Assembly: GCA_964407165.1 (NCBI GenBank)
Contig: CAYOUJ010000014.1
Location: forward strand, 1 to 48,106
Reading direction: 5' to 3'
From: CAZPKH01 sp964407165
GTDB lineage: Bacteria; Bacteroidota; Bacteroidia; Bacteroidales; Muribaculaceae
DNA length: 48,106 nt
The notes beneath the pieces were generated by a model that was not told where the DNA came from, searched no databases, and worked only from the letters and a program-made list of their open reading frames with translations. This document shows, in pieces, positions 40,913 to 48,106 of this stretch (the stretch's first letter is position 1; every line of letters begins with the position of its first letter). Made by a program: the position numbers and the translations under genes.

Positions 40913-41917
40913 CTATTCGGTCCAGACGAACTTCTCGTATCCGCCCTGGCCGGTGTCGCCGACGTAGACGTAGAACTCGAGGGTGCAGGTCGAGCCTGAC
41001 TTGGTGTACTCTACGTAGTCGGTGCTCTCGTAGATGGCCACGGCGTAGTAGTCGCCGTCAGTGGGATAACCCGTGGCGATGTACTTGTAGGCGCCGCTCT
41101 GGTAGTAGTGGTTGGTGAAAGTCACCACGTTATTGGCGCCGAGCGAGAACTCCAGGTCGTAGCCCTCGAAGCCGTAGAACTTCTTGATGGAGTAGACGCC
41201 GTCGTCGTAGATCACTATCTGGCACTCATACGAGCCGAACAAAATGGAAGAGTATGTGCCCGTATACGTTGCCACGGCCACGCGGTCGAGGTTGAACTCG
41301 TAGGTGGCGGCGTAGGAGTCGACATAGTTATCGTCGTCAGAGCCGGCGACCACGGTGAGCGTATAGTCGCCGTTGGCCAGGTCGGAGAAGCTTACCGACG
41401 AAGTCTCCACGATAGTGACGGTAGGCTCGTCAAGCAGCTCGGAGGTGAGCGTGCAGGTATAGTAACCGGCGTTCTCTACTGCGGGCCACGAGATGGTCAC
41501 CACGCCGTCGGCGTTGGCAAACTCTGGAGCCGACAGGTCGGGCGTGGCGAGCTGCGTCACGCCGTTGGTGCGGGCTGTCAGCACATACACTTTGGTGCTG
41601 GCGCCGTTGAAGCCGAAGCACTCTATGTGAAGGCTGTACTCGGTGTCGGTCTCGAGGTTGTCGAAGTGTATCGACGTCTCCTGCGTCACGCCCTGGCGCA
41701 CGGCAGAGGCGTCCATATAGAGGGTATAGCCGTACTGGTATACGTTGTCGACAGGTTCCCAGGCAAAGTCGAGGGTCGACACGGTAGAGCCGGTGTGGCG
41801 CAGCGTGCCCTGGCCCTGGTCTTCAGAGGGGGAGCTGAACAGGTCGATATCGGTGTCGTTGCAGGCGGTGGTGAGCATCAGCGCTGCCACGGCGGTCAGA
41901 AATATCTTGATTTTCAT
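40913..41917 (-). CDS. Fibronectin-type lipoprotein of the SusC/SusD cluster
   Basis: A 334-residue lipoprotein, signal MKIKIFLTAVAALMLTTAC. Two fibronectin type III-like modules (about 40-120 with STLDFAWEPVDNVYQYGYTLYM; about 125-210 with VVTISWPAVENAGYYTCTL) precede a C-terminal beta domain with many Tyr (YTGTYSSILFGSYECQIVIYDDG). Such proteins act as surface binding proteins beside SusC/SusD. The ligand is unknown. Confidence 0.8.
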   Translation of the reverse strand: MKIKIFLTAVAALMLTTACNDTDIDLFSSPSEDQGQGTLRHTGSTVSTLDFAWEPVDNVYQYGYTLYMDASAVRQGVTQETSIHFDNLETDTEYSLHIECFGFNGASTKVYVLTARTNGVTQLATPDLSAPEFANADGVVTISWPAVENAGYYTCTLTSELLDEPTVTIVETSSVSFSDLANGDYTLTVVAGSDDDNYVDSYAATYEFNLDRVAVATYTGTYSSILFGSYECQIVIYDDGVYSIKKFYGFEGYDLEFSLGANNVVTFTNHYYQSGAYKYIATGYPTDGDYYAVAIYESTDYVEYTKSGSTCTLEFYVYVGDTGQGGYEKFVWTE

Positions 41918-41935
41918 GATCTTTATATTTAAAGA

Positions 41936-42955
41936 TTAGAGGCCGGAGTTGCCGTCCCAGCTGAAGAAGAGGTTGAAGTAGGTGGGGAGGCTGACGCCCG
42001 AAGGGGTACCACCGATGCCCATGCACACGGCGTTGTACGCCTGCGACGTGCTCTTGAGCGAAGCGTAGCTGTACTCGGCCGTCGAGCTGTACCAGAAGAC
42101 GTACGGATATGACAGCGTCGTGGCCGACCCGTCGCTGAGCATGTTGAGGTAGCAGGTGCCGTAGGTCGAGGCGTCGGCCATGATGAAGTAGGCGTTGTAA
42201 TACGTCTCGGCATAGCTCTCGTCGCCGTAGGCGTCAACGAAGCTGTAAATCAGGTCGGTGGTCTCCGGGCAGACGCGGTAGAGGCCCTCATAGTCGGCTA
42301 TCGGCGAGGGGGTGAACGAGAAGACCATCTCGTTGCCGGCGCCCATGAAGTTCTGGATGCGTATCTTCCCGGCGCCGGGGAGCACCTCCATCTCGCACTG
42401 TATCGGCTCGTAGACGACGGGCGTCACGTCGAGGGTGCCAAGGCTGATGCCGTCGTCGGAGGTGAAGTAGAAGGTCACGGGCGAGCCGTCGGTGTTGGCG
42501 CTCTCCCAGGCGGAGATGAGCGCCGTGCTCTCGTAGTTGTAGAGCGTGGCAGAATAGTGGTTGGTGTATTCGGCAGGCACGCCAATGGCGAAGCTGACGG
42601 TCTGCTTGACTGGAATGCCGTCGAAGTTGAGCGCGATGGTGGCGTCGGCGCTGCCGGCCTCGAAGTCGACAGTCGACGGGCAGGTGATGCCCTCGGTGTC
42701 GCCGGTGAGCAGCAGGGGCACGGAGGCGGCCGCCGTGGTGTTGAGGCGGTGCATGGTCAGCGTGACATCGGTGCCCTCGCCGGGGATGAAGATGAAGTCG
42801 ACGGGGTTGTCGGCGTCGAAATAGACGCCCATGACGTCGTCGGCGTCGGCGGCGCCCACGGTGTAGTCATCGTCGTCAGAGCAGGCGGTGAGCACCGGCA
42901 GGGTGGCCACGGCCAGGACAGCCACAGTGTTATATATAAATCTGAATGTTTTCAT
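41936..42955 (-). CDS. Beta-domain lipoprotein of the SusC/SusD cluster
   Basis: A 339-residue lipoprotein, signal MKTFRFIYNTVAVLAVATLPVLTAC with acidic SDDDD after the Cys. The first domain (about 45-140) has a Calx-beta-like look (VYFDADNPVDFIFIPGEGTDVTLTMHR...). The C-terminal domain is Tyr/Ser-rich. It lies 13 nt after susD and is probably surface-exposed. The upstream 92 in-frame codons are a shadow of the susD gene. Confidence 0.78.
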   Translation of the reverse strand: MKTFRFIYNTVAVLAVATLPVLTACSDDDDYTVGAADADDVMGVYFDADNPVDFIFIPGEGTDVTLTMHRLNTTAAASVPLLLTGDTEGITCPSTVDFEAGSADATIALNFDGIPVKQTVSFAIGVPAEYTNHYSATLYNYESTALISAWESANTDGSPVTFYFTSDDGISLGTLDVTPVVYEPIQCEMEVLPGAGKIRIQNFMGAGNEMVFSFTPSPIADYEGLYRVCPETTDLIYSFVDAYGDESYAETYYNAYFIMADASTYGTCYLNMLSDGSATTLSYPYVFWYSSTAEYSYASLKSTSQAYNAVCMGIGGTPSGVSLPTYFNLFFSWDGNSGL

Positions 42956-42968
42956 TATGCGGGTAGGT

Positions 42969-44756
42969 TTAGATGTTTTTGAGGCTGAGCATGACGGTAG
43001 AGGGGTCGGGGTTGAGCTTGAGCGAGGTGTTGAGCTGGCTCTCCGACAGGGGTATGTAGAGGGTGGTCCAAGGGGCCACGTAGCCGTCGTAGGAGTTGTA
43101 CTGGTATGACTTGGGATGGTTTGAGTCGGTGTAGCCGCGCTCGATGGCCATCTCCAGGCGCTTGTAGTCATACAGGCAGACGCCCTCGCCCCAGAACTCG
43201 ATGCGCTTCTGGCGCACAAGCTCGGTCTCAAACGCGCGCTGGCTCGAGGCAGTGCACTTGTAGCTGCCGTCGGTGTAGCGGTAAGAGTTGACGAAGCTCT
43301 GCAGCGCGGAGGCGCCGGCGGCGATGCCCTGAGTGTGGGCTATGGCCTCGGCCTCGATGAAATACATCTCCTCGACGCGCATCAGCGGTATGTCAACCTT
43401 GTTTCCCGTGGTGCTCGAAATGATATTGCCGCTGCCGGCGCGGAACTTGAATCCGACATAGGCGCCAAGCTGGCTCCAGTCGTCGAAGCTGAGCAGGGTG
43501 TACGGCGAATACTTCTCCTCGAAGGTCTGCTCGAAAGCCTGCTGCTGCGCCACCGTGGCGTTGTCGTCAACCCAGTCGGCCGGGTCAACCCACGTCATCT
43601 TGCGCCAGTCGGCGTCGGGAATGGTCTTGTAGAGCGCCGCGTCGATCATGAACGTCGCGCGATAGTTGCAGGAGGCCATGCCCCACGATGCCTCGGGGCA
43701 CATGAACGATACCCACGACTCCCAGGTGTAATAGGTCACCATCTTGTCGGAGGCGGAGATCATGACAGCCCACATCCAGTCGGAGTTGGCGGTGTTGAAG
43801 CCAGTGGAGGTGTCGTACCACTGGCTCTCGGTCAGCGGCGAGTAACCGCAGTTGATGGCCTTGCGGGCATATTCGGCGGCCTTTGCGAAGGCGTCGTTGG
43901 CGCTGGTGCAGCCGATGGCGGGAAGTTCCTGGTAGCCCTCGCCAAGCTCGGCCCACTGGTCGGCGTCGTGCGCTATCTGCTCGGCCAGGTCCTCGGGATG
44001 GCGGTCGAAGCGTGTTCCCAACTCAAGCCAGAAGCGCGCTGCCAGGCCGTAGATCATGCCGGGGGAGGCATAGTTCTTGTCGCCGCTGTCCTTGGTCAGC
44101 AGTATGGCCTCCTCAGCCAGCTGCAGGTCGTTGAGGATGAAGCGGTACATTTCGTAGAACGGCGCGCGGGGGTTCTGCTTGGCCAGGTTCTCGTCGGAGT
44201 TCTCGTTGATGATGGGCACCGTGAGTCCCTTGAGGTCGTCGTAGTAGCTGTCGAGCGAGGTGCCGGTCTTCTTGAACTCATACATGCGGGTCATGTCGAA
44301 GTAGGTGAAGGCGCGGTAGGCCAGGCCCGTGGCGTAGGCCAGGGCGTCGGCCTCGTTGCCGCGCTCGCAGTTCTGTATAACCAGCTGGGCCTTGAAGGCG
44401 AGTGCGTAATAGTACCACCAGTAGTACGACTGCCAGGCGTAGTTGCCCATGTACAGGCACTCGGTGTAGGCCTGCCAGTAGTTGTAGTCGGTCGAGAGGA
44501 TGGGCATGTCCTGGGTCATTACATCGTGCCAGATGACATGCTCGGGGTAGCCGATGCCGGTGTACACCGAGCTGCTGTAGTCGGCATACGGGGTGTTCAT
44601 ATATTGTGTGAGGCCGTTGACCAGTCCGAGCTTGTCGGCTGCCGCCACCTGGTCGGCGGTGGCGCCGTCGTCGTTGGGCAGCTGCTCGTCGAGGCACGAG
44701 GTCATGGCTACGCCCATGAGCAGCACGGCGGTGAGTATGCTAATGTATTTTTTCAT
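42969..44756 (-). CDS. SusD/RagB-like nutrient-binding lipoprotein
   Basis: A 595-residue outer-membrane lipoprotein, signal MKKYISILTAVLLMGVAMTSC. N-terminal tetratricopeptide-like region (ALAYATGLAYRAFTYFDMTRMY, FYEMYRFILNDLQLAEEAI) and C-terminal RagB/SusD domain (VDIPLMRVEEMYFIEAEAIAHTQG, FWGEGVCLYDYKRLEMAI). It forms the lid on the SusC barrel and delivers ligand. Many Tyr/Trp residues (YWQAYTECLYMG, YYWWYYYAL) fit a binding face. The ligand type is inferred as peptide from the adjoining peptidase genes. Confidence 0.94.
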   Translation of the reverse strand: MKKYISILTAVLLMGVAMTSCLDEQLPNDDGATADQVAAADKLGLVNGLTQYMNTPYADYSSSVYTGIGYPEHVIWHDVMTQDMPILSTDYNYWQAYTECLYMGNYAWQSYYWWYYYALAFKAQLVIQNCERGNEADALAYATGLAYRAFTYFDMTRMYEFKKTGTSLDSYYDDLKGLTVPIINENSDENLAKQNPRAPFYEMYRFILNDLQLAEEAILLTKDSGDKNYASPGMIYGLAARFWLELGTRFDRHPEDLAEQIAHDADQWAELGEGYQELPAIGCTSANDAFAKAAEYARKAINCGYSPLTESQWYDTSTGFNTANSDWMWAVMISASDKMVTYYTWESWVSFMCPEASWGMASCNYRATFMIDAALYKTIPDADWRKMTWVDPADWVDDNATVAQQQAFEQTFEEKYSPYTLLSFDDWSQLGAYVGFKFRAGSGNIISSTTGNKVDIPLMRVEEMYFIEAEAIAHTQGIAAGASALQSFVNSYRYTDGSYKCTASSQRAFETELVRQKRIEFWGEGVCLYDYKRLEMAIERGYTDSNHPKSYQYNSYDGYVAPWTTLYIPLSESQLNTSLKLNPDPSTVMLSLKNI

Positions 44757-44760
44757 TGCC

Positions 44761-44796
44761 TTAAGGAGTTAAGGAAATTAGGGAATTTAAGGAAGT
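44761..44796. repeat. AAGGAATTT-type array between susD and susC
   Basis: Imperfect units TTAAGGAGTTAAGG and AATTTAAGGAAG fill the short spacer of the pair; the same family as 31230-31262. Confidence 0.7.
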
Positions 44797-44805
44797 TGAC
44801 GAGGC

Positions 44806-47800
44806 TTAGAAAGTCACGTTGAAGCCGCCCACGAAAGTGCGCATGGGTGAGTATTCGGTGCCGTCGTAGGTGTGGCGCGAGCCGCGCGGGTCGAAGCCCT
44901 TGCGCTTGGTCCAGTAGGCCACATTGTCGACGGAGAAGTAGACGCGCAGGCGCTCGCAGAAGAATTTCTTGGTGAGTGTCTTGGGCAGGGTGTAGCCCAG
45001 CTGCAGGGTCTTGAACGTCAGCTGGCTGGCGTTGATGAGGAAGAGGTCGCTCACCACGTTGTTCTGCGTGTCGTTATACTGCCAGCGGGGGAGCCATGCG
45101 TCGGTGTTGGTCTCGCTCCATCCGGTGAGGGCGTCGCGGTGTATGTTCATGCCGATGGTCGAGCCGTAGGGGCTGCCCATGAGCGAGGCGTAGCCATAGT
45201 CGAGTTTCTTGCCTCCGACGCTGAAGGTGAAGTTGGCCGTCAGGTCGAAGCCGTAGGCGTTGACCGTGGTGCCGAAGCCGCCGTAGAACTTGGGCAGTGC
45301 CGAGCCGCAGTTATAGTTGGTGGCCTGGTCGTAGTTGGTGGTGCGGCTGAGGGTGCCGTCGTCATTGGTGACGTACCATGTAGGCTGGCCGCTCTCGTCC
45401 GGGCCGGCGTAGCGGGGTATGTACCACGTGTACATCGGCAGGTCTTCGCCGTAGAAGAAGTAGCTGCCCTGGTAGCCCTGGTGGCCGTCGAGGGTCTGGC
45501 CCTTTGAGTCCTCCGGCAGGCGCGTGATGCGGTTCTTCTCCCACGAGAAGTTGACGTTGACGCTCCACGAGAAGTCCTTCATCTGCAGGATGACGCCGTT
45601 GAGGGTTGCCTCGAGGCCGTTGTTGACCATGTCGCCGATGTTGTCATAGTAGCCGGTGTAGCCCAGGGCCGACGGCACGGTCTTGTAGTAGAGCATGTCG
45701 GTGGTCTTGCGGTTGTAGTACTCCAGCGAGCCGCTCAGGCGGTTGTTGAAGAACTCAAACTCGAAGCCTGTGTTGAGGTTGCCCGTGGTCTCCCAGGTGA
45801 TGTCGGGGTTGCCCTTCCAGTAGAAGGAGTAGCCCACCTGTTCGTTTGAGTTGGTGATGTTGTAGTAATCAGTCCAATAGTAGCTGCTGCCCAGGCCGTC
45901 GTTGCCCTGCGAGCCGTAGGAGATCTTGAACTTCAGCATGTTTACCAGCGGGCTGCGCGGCCACCACTCCTCCTTGGTCATGATCCACGCGCCGCCGACG
46001 CTCCAGAAGTTGCCCCAGCGGTGGTCGGGGTGGAAGCGCGACGAGCCGTCGCGGCGGTAGGAGGCAGATGCGAAATACTTCGAGTCGTAGTCATACTGGC
46101 CGCGGATGAAGTAGCCCTCCACATTATATAATGTGTTCGACGAGCTCACGTCGCCGTTGGTGATGGCGCCGTCGAGCTCCTGGTTCTGGTCAAACATCGC
46201 GATGTTGTTCTTGCCGCCCGAGAGGCTGACGGTGCTGTAGCGGTTGTACTCGTGGCCGAGGAGCGCCTCCACGTGGTTCTTGCCAAAGTCGTGGTTCCAG
46301 TTGAGCAGTTGCTGGAAGTTGGTGGAGGTGCGGCGGTAGTGCGACACGCTCACCGAGCCTTGCAGCGATGCGTAGTAGCCGTAGTAGGGGTTGTAGGCCG
46401 TGTTGTTGCGGTATTCGTAGATGTCGACGCCTCCGTTGATGGTCAAGCGGAAGTCCTTGAGGAAGTCGATGTTGGCGAATCCGTTGATGGTGAACGCGTT
46501 GGCGTTGCGCTTGTAGGTGTCGAGCTTGTCAGACTGCACGGCGTTGGAGTTCTTCTGCTGCACGCGCACAAAGCCGACGGTGCCGTCGCCGTAGTCATAC
46601 ATCGGGCCGCGGGCGTCAGTCATCACGTTGCCGTTGCCATCGCGCAGGTAGAGGGGATAGATGGGCGCGATGTTGTGCACGGCCTCGAAGGAGGTGGTGT
46701 TGGAGTCATACTCCGTGTGCGAGTAGCTGGCATTGGCGCCGACTTTCAGCCAGGAGTATGCCTGCAGGTCGGCCTTCAGACGGGCGCTGTAGCGCGTAAC
46801 GTCGGAGCCGTAGCTCACACCCTCGTTGTCGTAGTAGCCCAGCGAGAAGTAGGTGCTCGACTGCGAGTTGCCGCCCGAAACACTCAGGTTGTACTCCTGC
46901 AGCAGGCCGGTGCGTATCGCGTTGTCCTTCCAGTTGTCGGGATAGAGGGTGTAGAACTGCCCGTTGTTGTACACGCGGTTGCCAAGCATGGCGCTGGGGT
47001 TGAGCTTGCCGTTGGAGCCGATGAGCGTCTGGCCGTTGGGCACAGTATATAATATGTATCCGAGGCCGCCGGCGTCGGTGTCGGTGCCGATCATCGTAGT
47101 GTTGGCGTTGAGATACGACTGTGCCGAGGTGTAGCCCAGGGCTCGGTGGTTGTAGTTATACAGCGCCAGGTAGTGTGCCTCGTAGTATTCGCCGATGTTG
47201 TCGATGACGTCATAGTCGACCTTCGAGTCGGTGTTGGCGCCCCACTTCATGCTGAGGTTCACCTTCACAGAGCCTTTTTGGGCGCTCTTGGTGGTGATCA
47301 TGATGACGCCGTTGGCGCCGCGGGCGCCGTAGAGTGCGTTGGAAGCAGCGTCTTTGAGTACCGAGATGTTGTCTACGTCGGCCGGGTTGATGTCTTTGAG
47401 GGCGCCGTTGTAGGGCTGTCCGTCAAGGATGATCAGCGGCGAGGTAGATGCATTGATGGAGCCGAGGCCGCGGATGTTGATGGTCGACTCGTTGGCGGGG
47501 TTGTTGGAGGTGATCATCGACAGGCCCGGCACCTTGCCCTCCAGCGCCTCCACGGGATTGGAGGTCTGGCGCTTGGTGATGTCGTCGGCCTTGACCACTG
47601 CCGCCGAGCCGGTGAACGCCTCGCGCTTCTGCTTGCCGAAAGCCACCACGACCACCTCGTCGAGCATGTCCTCGTGGGCGGTCATGACGATGTTCATCTG
47701 AGGCTGGATCTTCACCTTGGCCTCGTTCATGCCCACCACGCTGACGGTGATGGTCTTGTACTGCGTAGAAAGTTTCGGGAACGCGAAGTTGCCGTCGAGG

Positions 47801-47976
47801 TCGGTGGCCTGGATGAGCTTCGAGCCCACTACTCGCACCGTAGCGCCGGGGATAGGCTCCCCCTCTTCGTCGACCACGGTGCCTCGGACATCGATGGTGG
47901 ACTGCGCAAACAGCACGGCTACCGGAAGCATCAGCAACACGAGCGTGATCACTGTCCGTAAAAATCTGTTATTCAT
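44806..47976 (-). CDS. SusC/RagA-like TonB-dependent receptor
   Basis: A 1056-residue outer-membrane transporter. Start MNNRFLRTVITLVLLMLP (signal peptide); 33 further upstream in-frame codons run through the promoter. After it, a carboxypeptidase-regulatory-like domain (about 25-105, IDVRGTVVDEEGEPIPGATVRV), the TonB box (DEVVVVAFG) and the plug (SNPVEALEGKVPGLSMITSNNP, SINIRG-type motif INIRGLGSINAS). The rest is the 22-stranded barrel, ending in MRTFVGGFNVTF. It works with SusD to import large ligands by TonB energy. It lies first in the operon, which includes two surface lipoproteins and possibly the downstream peptidases. Confidence 0.95.
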   Translation of the reverse strand: MNNRFLRTVITLVLLMLPVAVLFAQSTIDVRGTVVDEEGEPIPGATVRVVGSKLIQATDLDGNFAFPKLSTQYKTITVSVVGMNEAKVKIQPQMNIVMTAHEDMLDEVVVVAFGKQKREAFTGSAAVVKADDITKRQTSNPVEALEGKVPGLSMITSNNPANESTINIRGLGSINASTSPLIILDGQPYNGALKDINPADVDNISVLKDAASNALYGARGANGVIMITTKSAQKGSVKVNLSMKWGANTDSKVDYDVIDNIGEYYEAHYLALYNYNHRALGYTSAQSYLNANTTMIGTDTDAGGLGYILYTVPNGQTLIGSNGKLNPSAMLGNRVYNNGQFYTLYPDNWKDNAIRTGLLQEYNLSVSGGNSQSSTYFSLGYYDNEGVSYGSDVTRYSARLKADLQAYSWLKVGANASYSHTEYDSNTTSFEAVHNIAPIYPLYLRDGNGNVMTDARGPMYDYGDGTVGFVRVQQKNSNAVQSDKLDTYKRNANAFTINGFANIDFLKDFRLTINGGVDIYEYRNNTAYNPYYGYYASLQGSVSVSHYRRTSTNFQQLLNWNHDFGKNHVEALLGHEYNRYSTVSLSGGKNNIAMFDQNQELDGAITNGDVSSSNTLYNVEGYFIRGQYDYDSKYFASASYRRDGSSRFHPDHRWGNFWSVGGAWIMTKEEWWPRSPLVNMLKFKISYGSQGNDGLGSSYYWTDYYNITNSNEQVGYSFYWKGNPDITWETTGNLNTGFEFEFFNNRLSGSLEYYNRKTTDMLYYKTVPSALGYTGYYDNIGDMVNNGLEATLNGVILQMKDFSWSVNVNFSWEKNRITRLPEDSKGQTLDGHQGYQGSYFFYGEDLPMYTWYIPRYAGPDESGQPTWYVTNDDGTLSRTTNYDQATNYNCGSALPKFYGGFGTTVNAYGFDLTANFTFSVGGKKLDYGYASLMGSPYGSTIGMNIHRDALTGWSETNTDAWLPRWQYNDTQNNVVSDLFLINASQLTFKTLQLGYTLPKTLTKKFFCERLRVYFSVDNVAYWTKRKGFDPRGSRHTYDGTEYSPMRTFVGGFNVTF

Positions 47977-48044
47977 TGCTTTTGAAAGTAAATGATGGTT
48001 TATCGCTTCATGGTATTGGAAAAAGTTGACGCTGATTCCGTGGG

Positions 48045-48075
48045 CAAAAATAACAAAAACGCACCATTCGGGCAA
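48045..48075 (-). promoter_or_regulatory. Promoter of the SusC/SusD operon
   Basis: Minus strand TATTTTTG (48045-48052) with TTGC (48072-48075) 19 nt upstream. The leader is about 65 nt. No regulator gene (anti-sigma, hybrid two-component) is seen within the window. Confidence 0.55.
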
Positions 48076-48106
48076 GAAAAATTATATTTTTAACACAAAA
48101 ATTTGT

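Overview
The window looks like a chromosomal segment from a GC-rich gut-type Bacteroidales bacterium, most likely Muribaculaceae or a close relative. The reasons are: about 20 promoters of the Bacteroidetes form (TTTG, about 19 nt, TAnnTTTG), few Shine-Dalgarno sequences, a SusC/SusD pair, many 'SCxDDDD' lipoproteins, a fused lpxC-fabZ gene, and many short tandem or inverted repeats at gene junctions. The family assignment is an inference. No transposase, integrase, phage gene or CRISPR array was seen. The extreme left edge (about 1-140) is an almost pure C/G tract and is probably a contig-end artefact.

Layout. 280-2529 (minus): lipoprotein, outer-membrane beta-barrel and PD40 beta-propeller genes, preceded on the same strand by a structured RNA (2597-2922). 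2998-3256: 78-nt tandem repeats built on a REP-like palindrome. 3266-8792 (minus): ABC-F ATPase, LuxR-type regulator, 5-formyl-THF cyclo-ligase, S41 protease and dCMP deaminase, separated by heptamer-like repeats. 8966-11054 (plus): thioredoxin and acyl-CoA synthetase. 11176-15179 (minus): Ca2+-type P-ATPase, a short SPFH-like membrane protein and a Spy-like protein. 15465-18792 (plus): lipid A genes lpxD, lpxC-fabZ and lpxA. 18914-20882 (plus): a two-component system. 21087-22535: ammonium transporter. 22610-22885 (minus): rpsO. 23023-23676: HAD phosphatase. 23787-27734 (minus): lipoprotein, beta-barrel, WG-repeat and TPR-like lipoprotein genes, again preceded by a copy of the structured RNA (27812-28166). 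28303-29891 (minus): small membrane protein and CobW GTPase. 30084-30159: tRNA-Thr(CGT). 30350-33865 (minus): folD, ffh, panD and panC. 33989-34960 (minus): beta-barrel and a small protein. 35109-35732: recR. 35865-47976 (minus): ThiE/TenI-like protein, M64 and C1 peptidases, a secreted protein with a sorting-like tail, two lipoproteins, SusD and SusC. This last block reads as a protein or peptide utilisation locus.

The most interesting signal is the pair of about 330-350 nt minus-strand RNAs (A and B). Each has its own promoter at the same 18-nt box spacing. At least seven helices can be drawn in both copies, and several are kept by compensatory changes although the sequences have diverged. 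Each RNA sits just upstream of an envelope gene cluster containing a beta-barrel gene followed by an Asp-rich lipoprotein gene. I cannot assign the RNA to RNase P, tmRNA, 6S, SRP or cobalamin-riboswitch RNA. Whether it matches one of the described Bacteroidales ncRNA families needs a covariance-model search.

A second theme is repeat invasion. GC-rich palindromic repeats and ACGAACT-type heptamer arrays occur between genes and also, in frame, inside the linkers of the ABC-F protein, the histidine kinase and the CobW protein.
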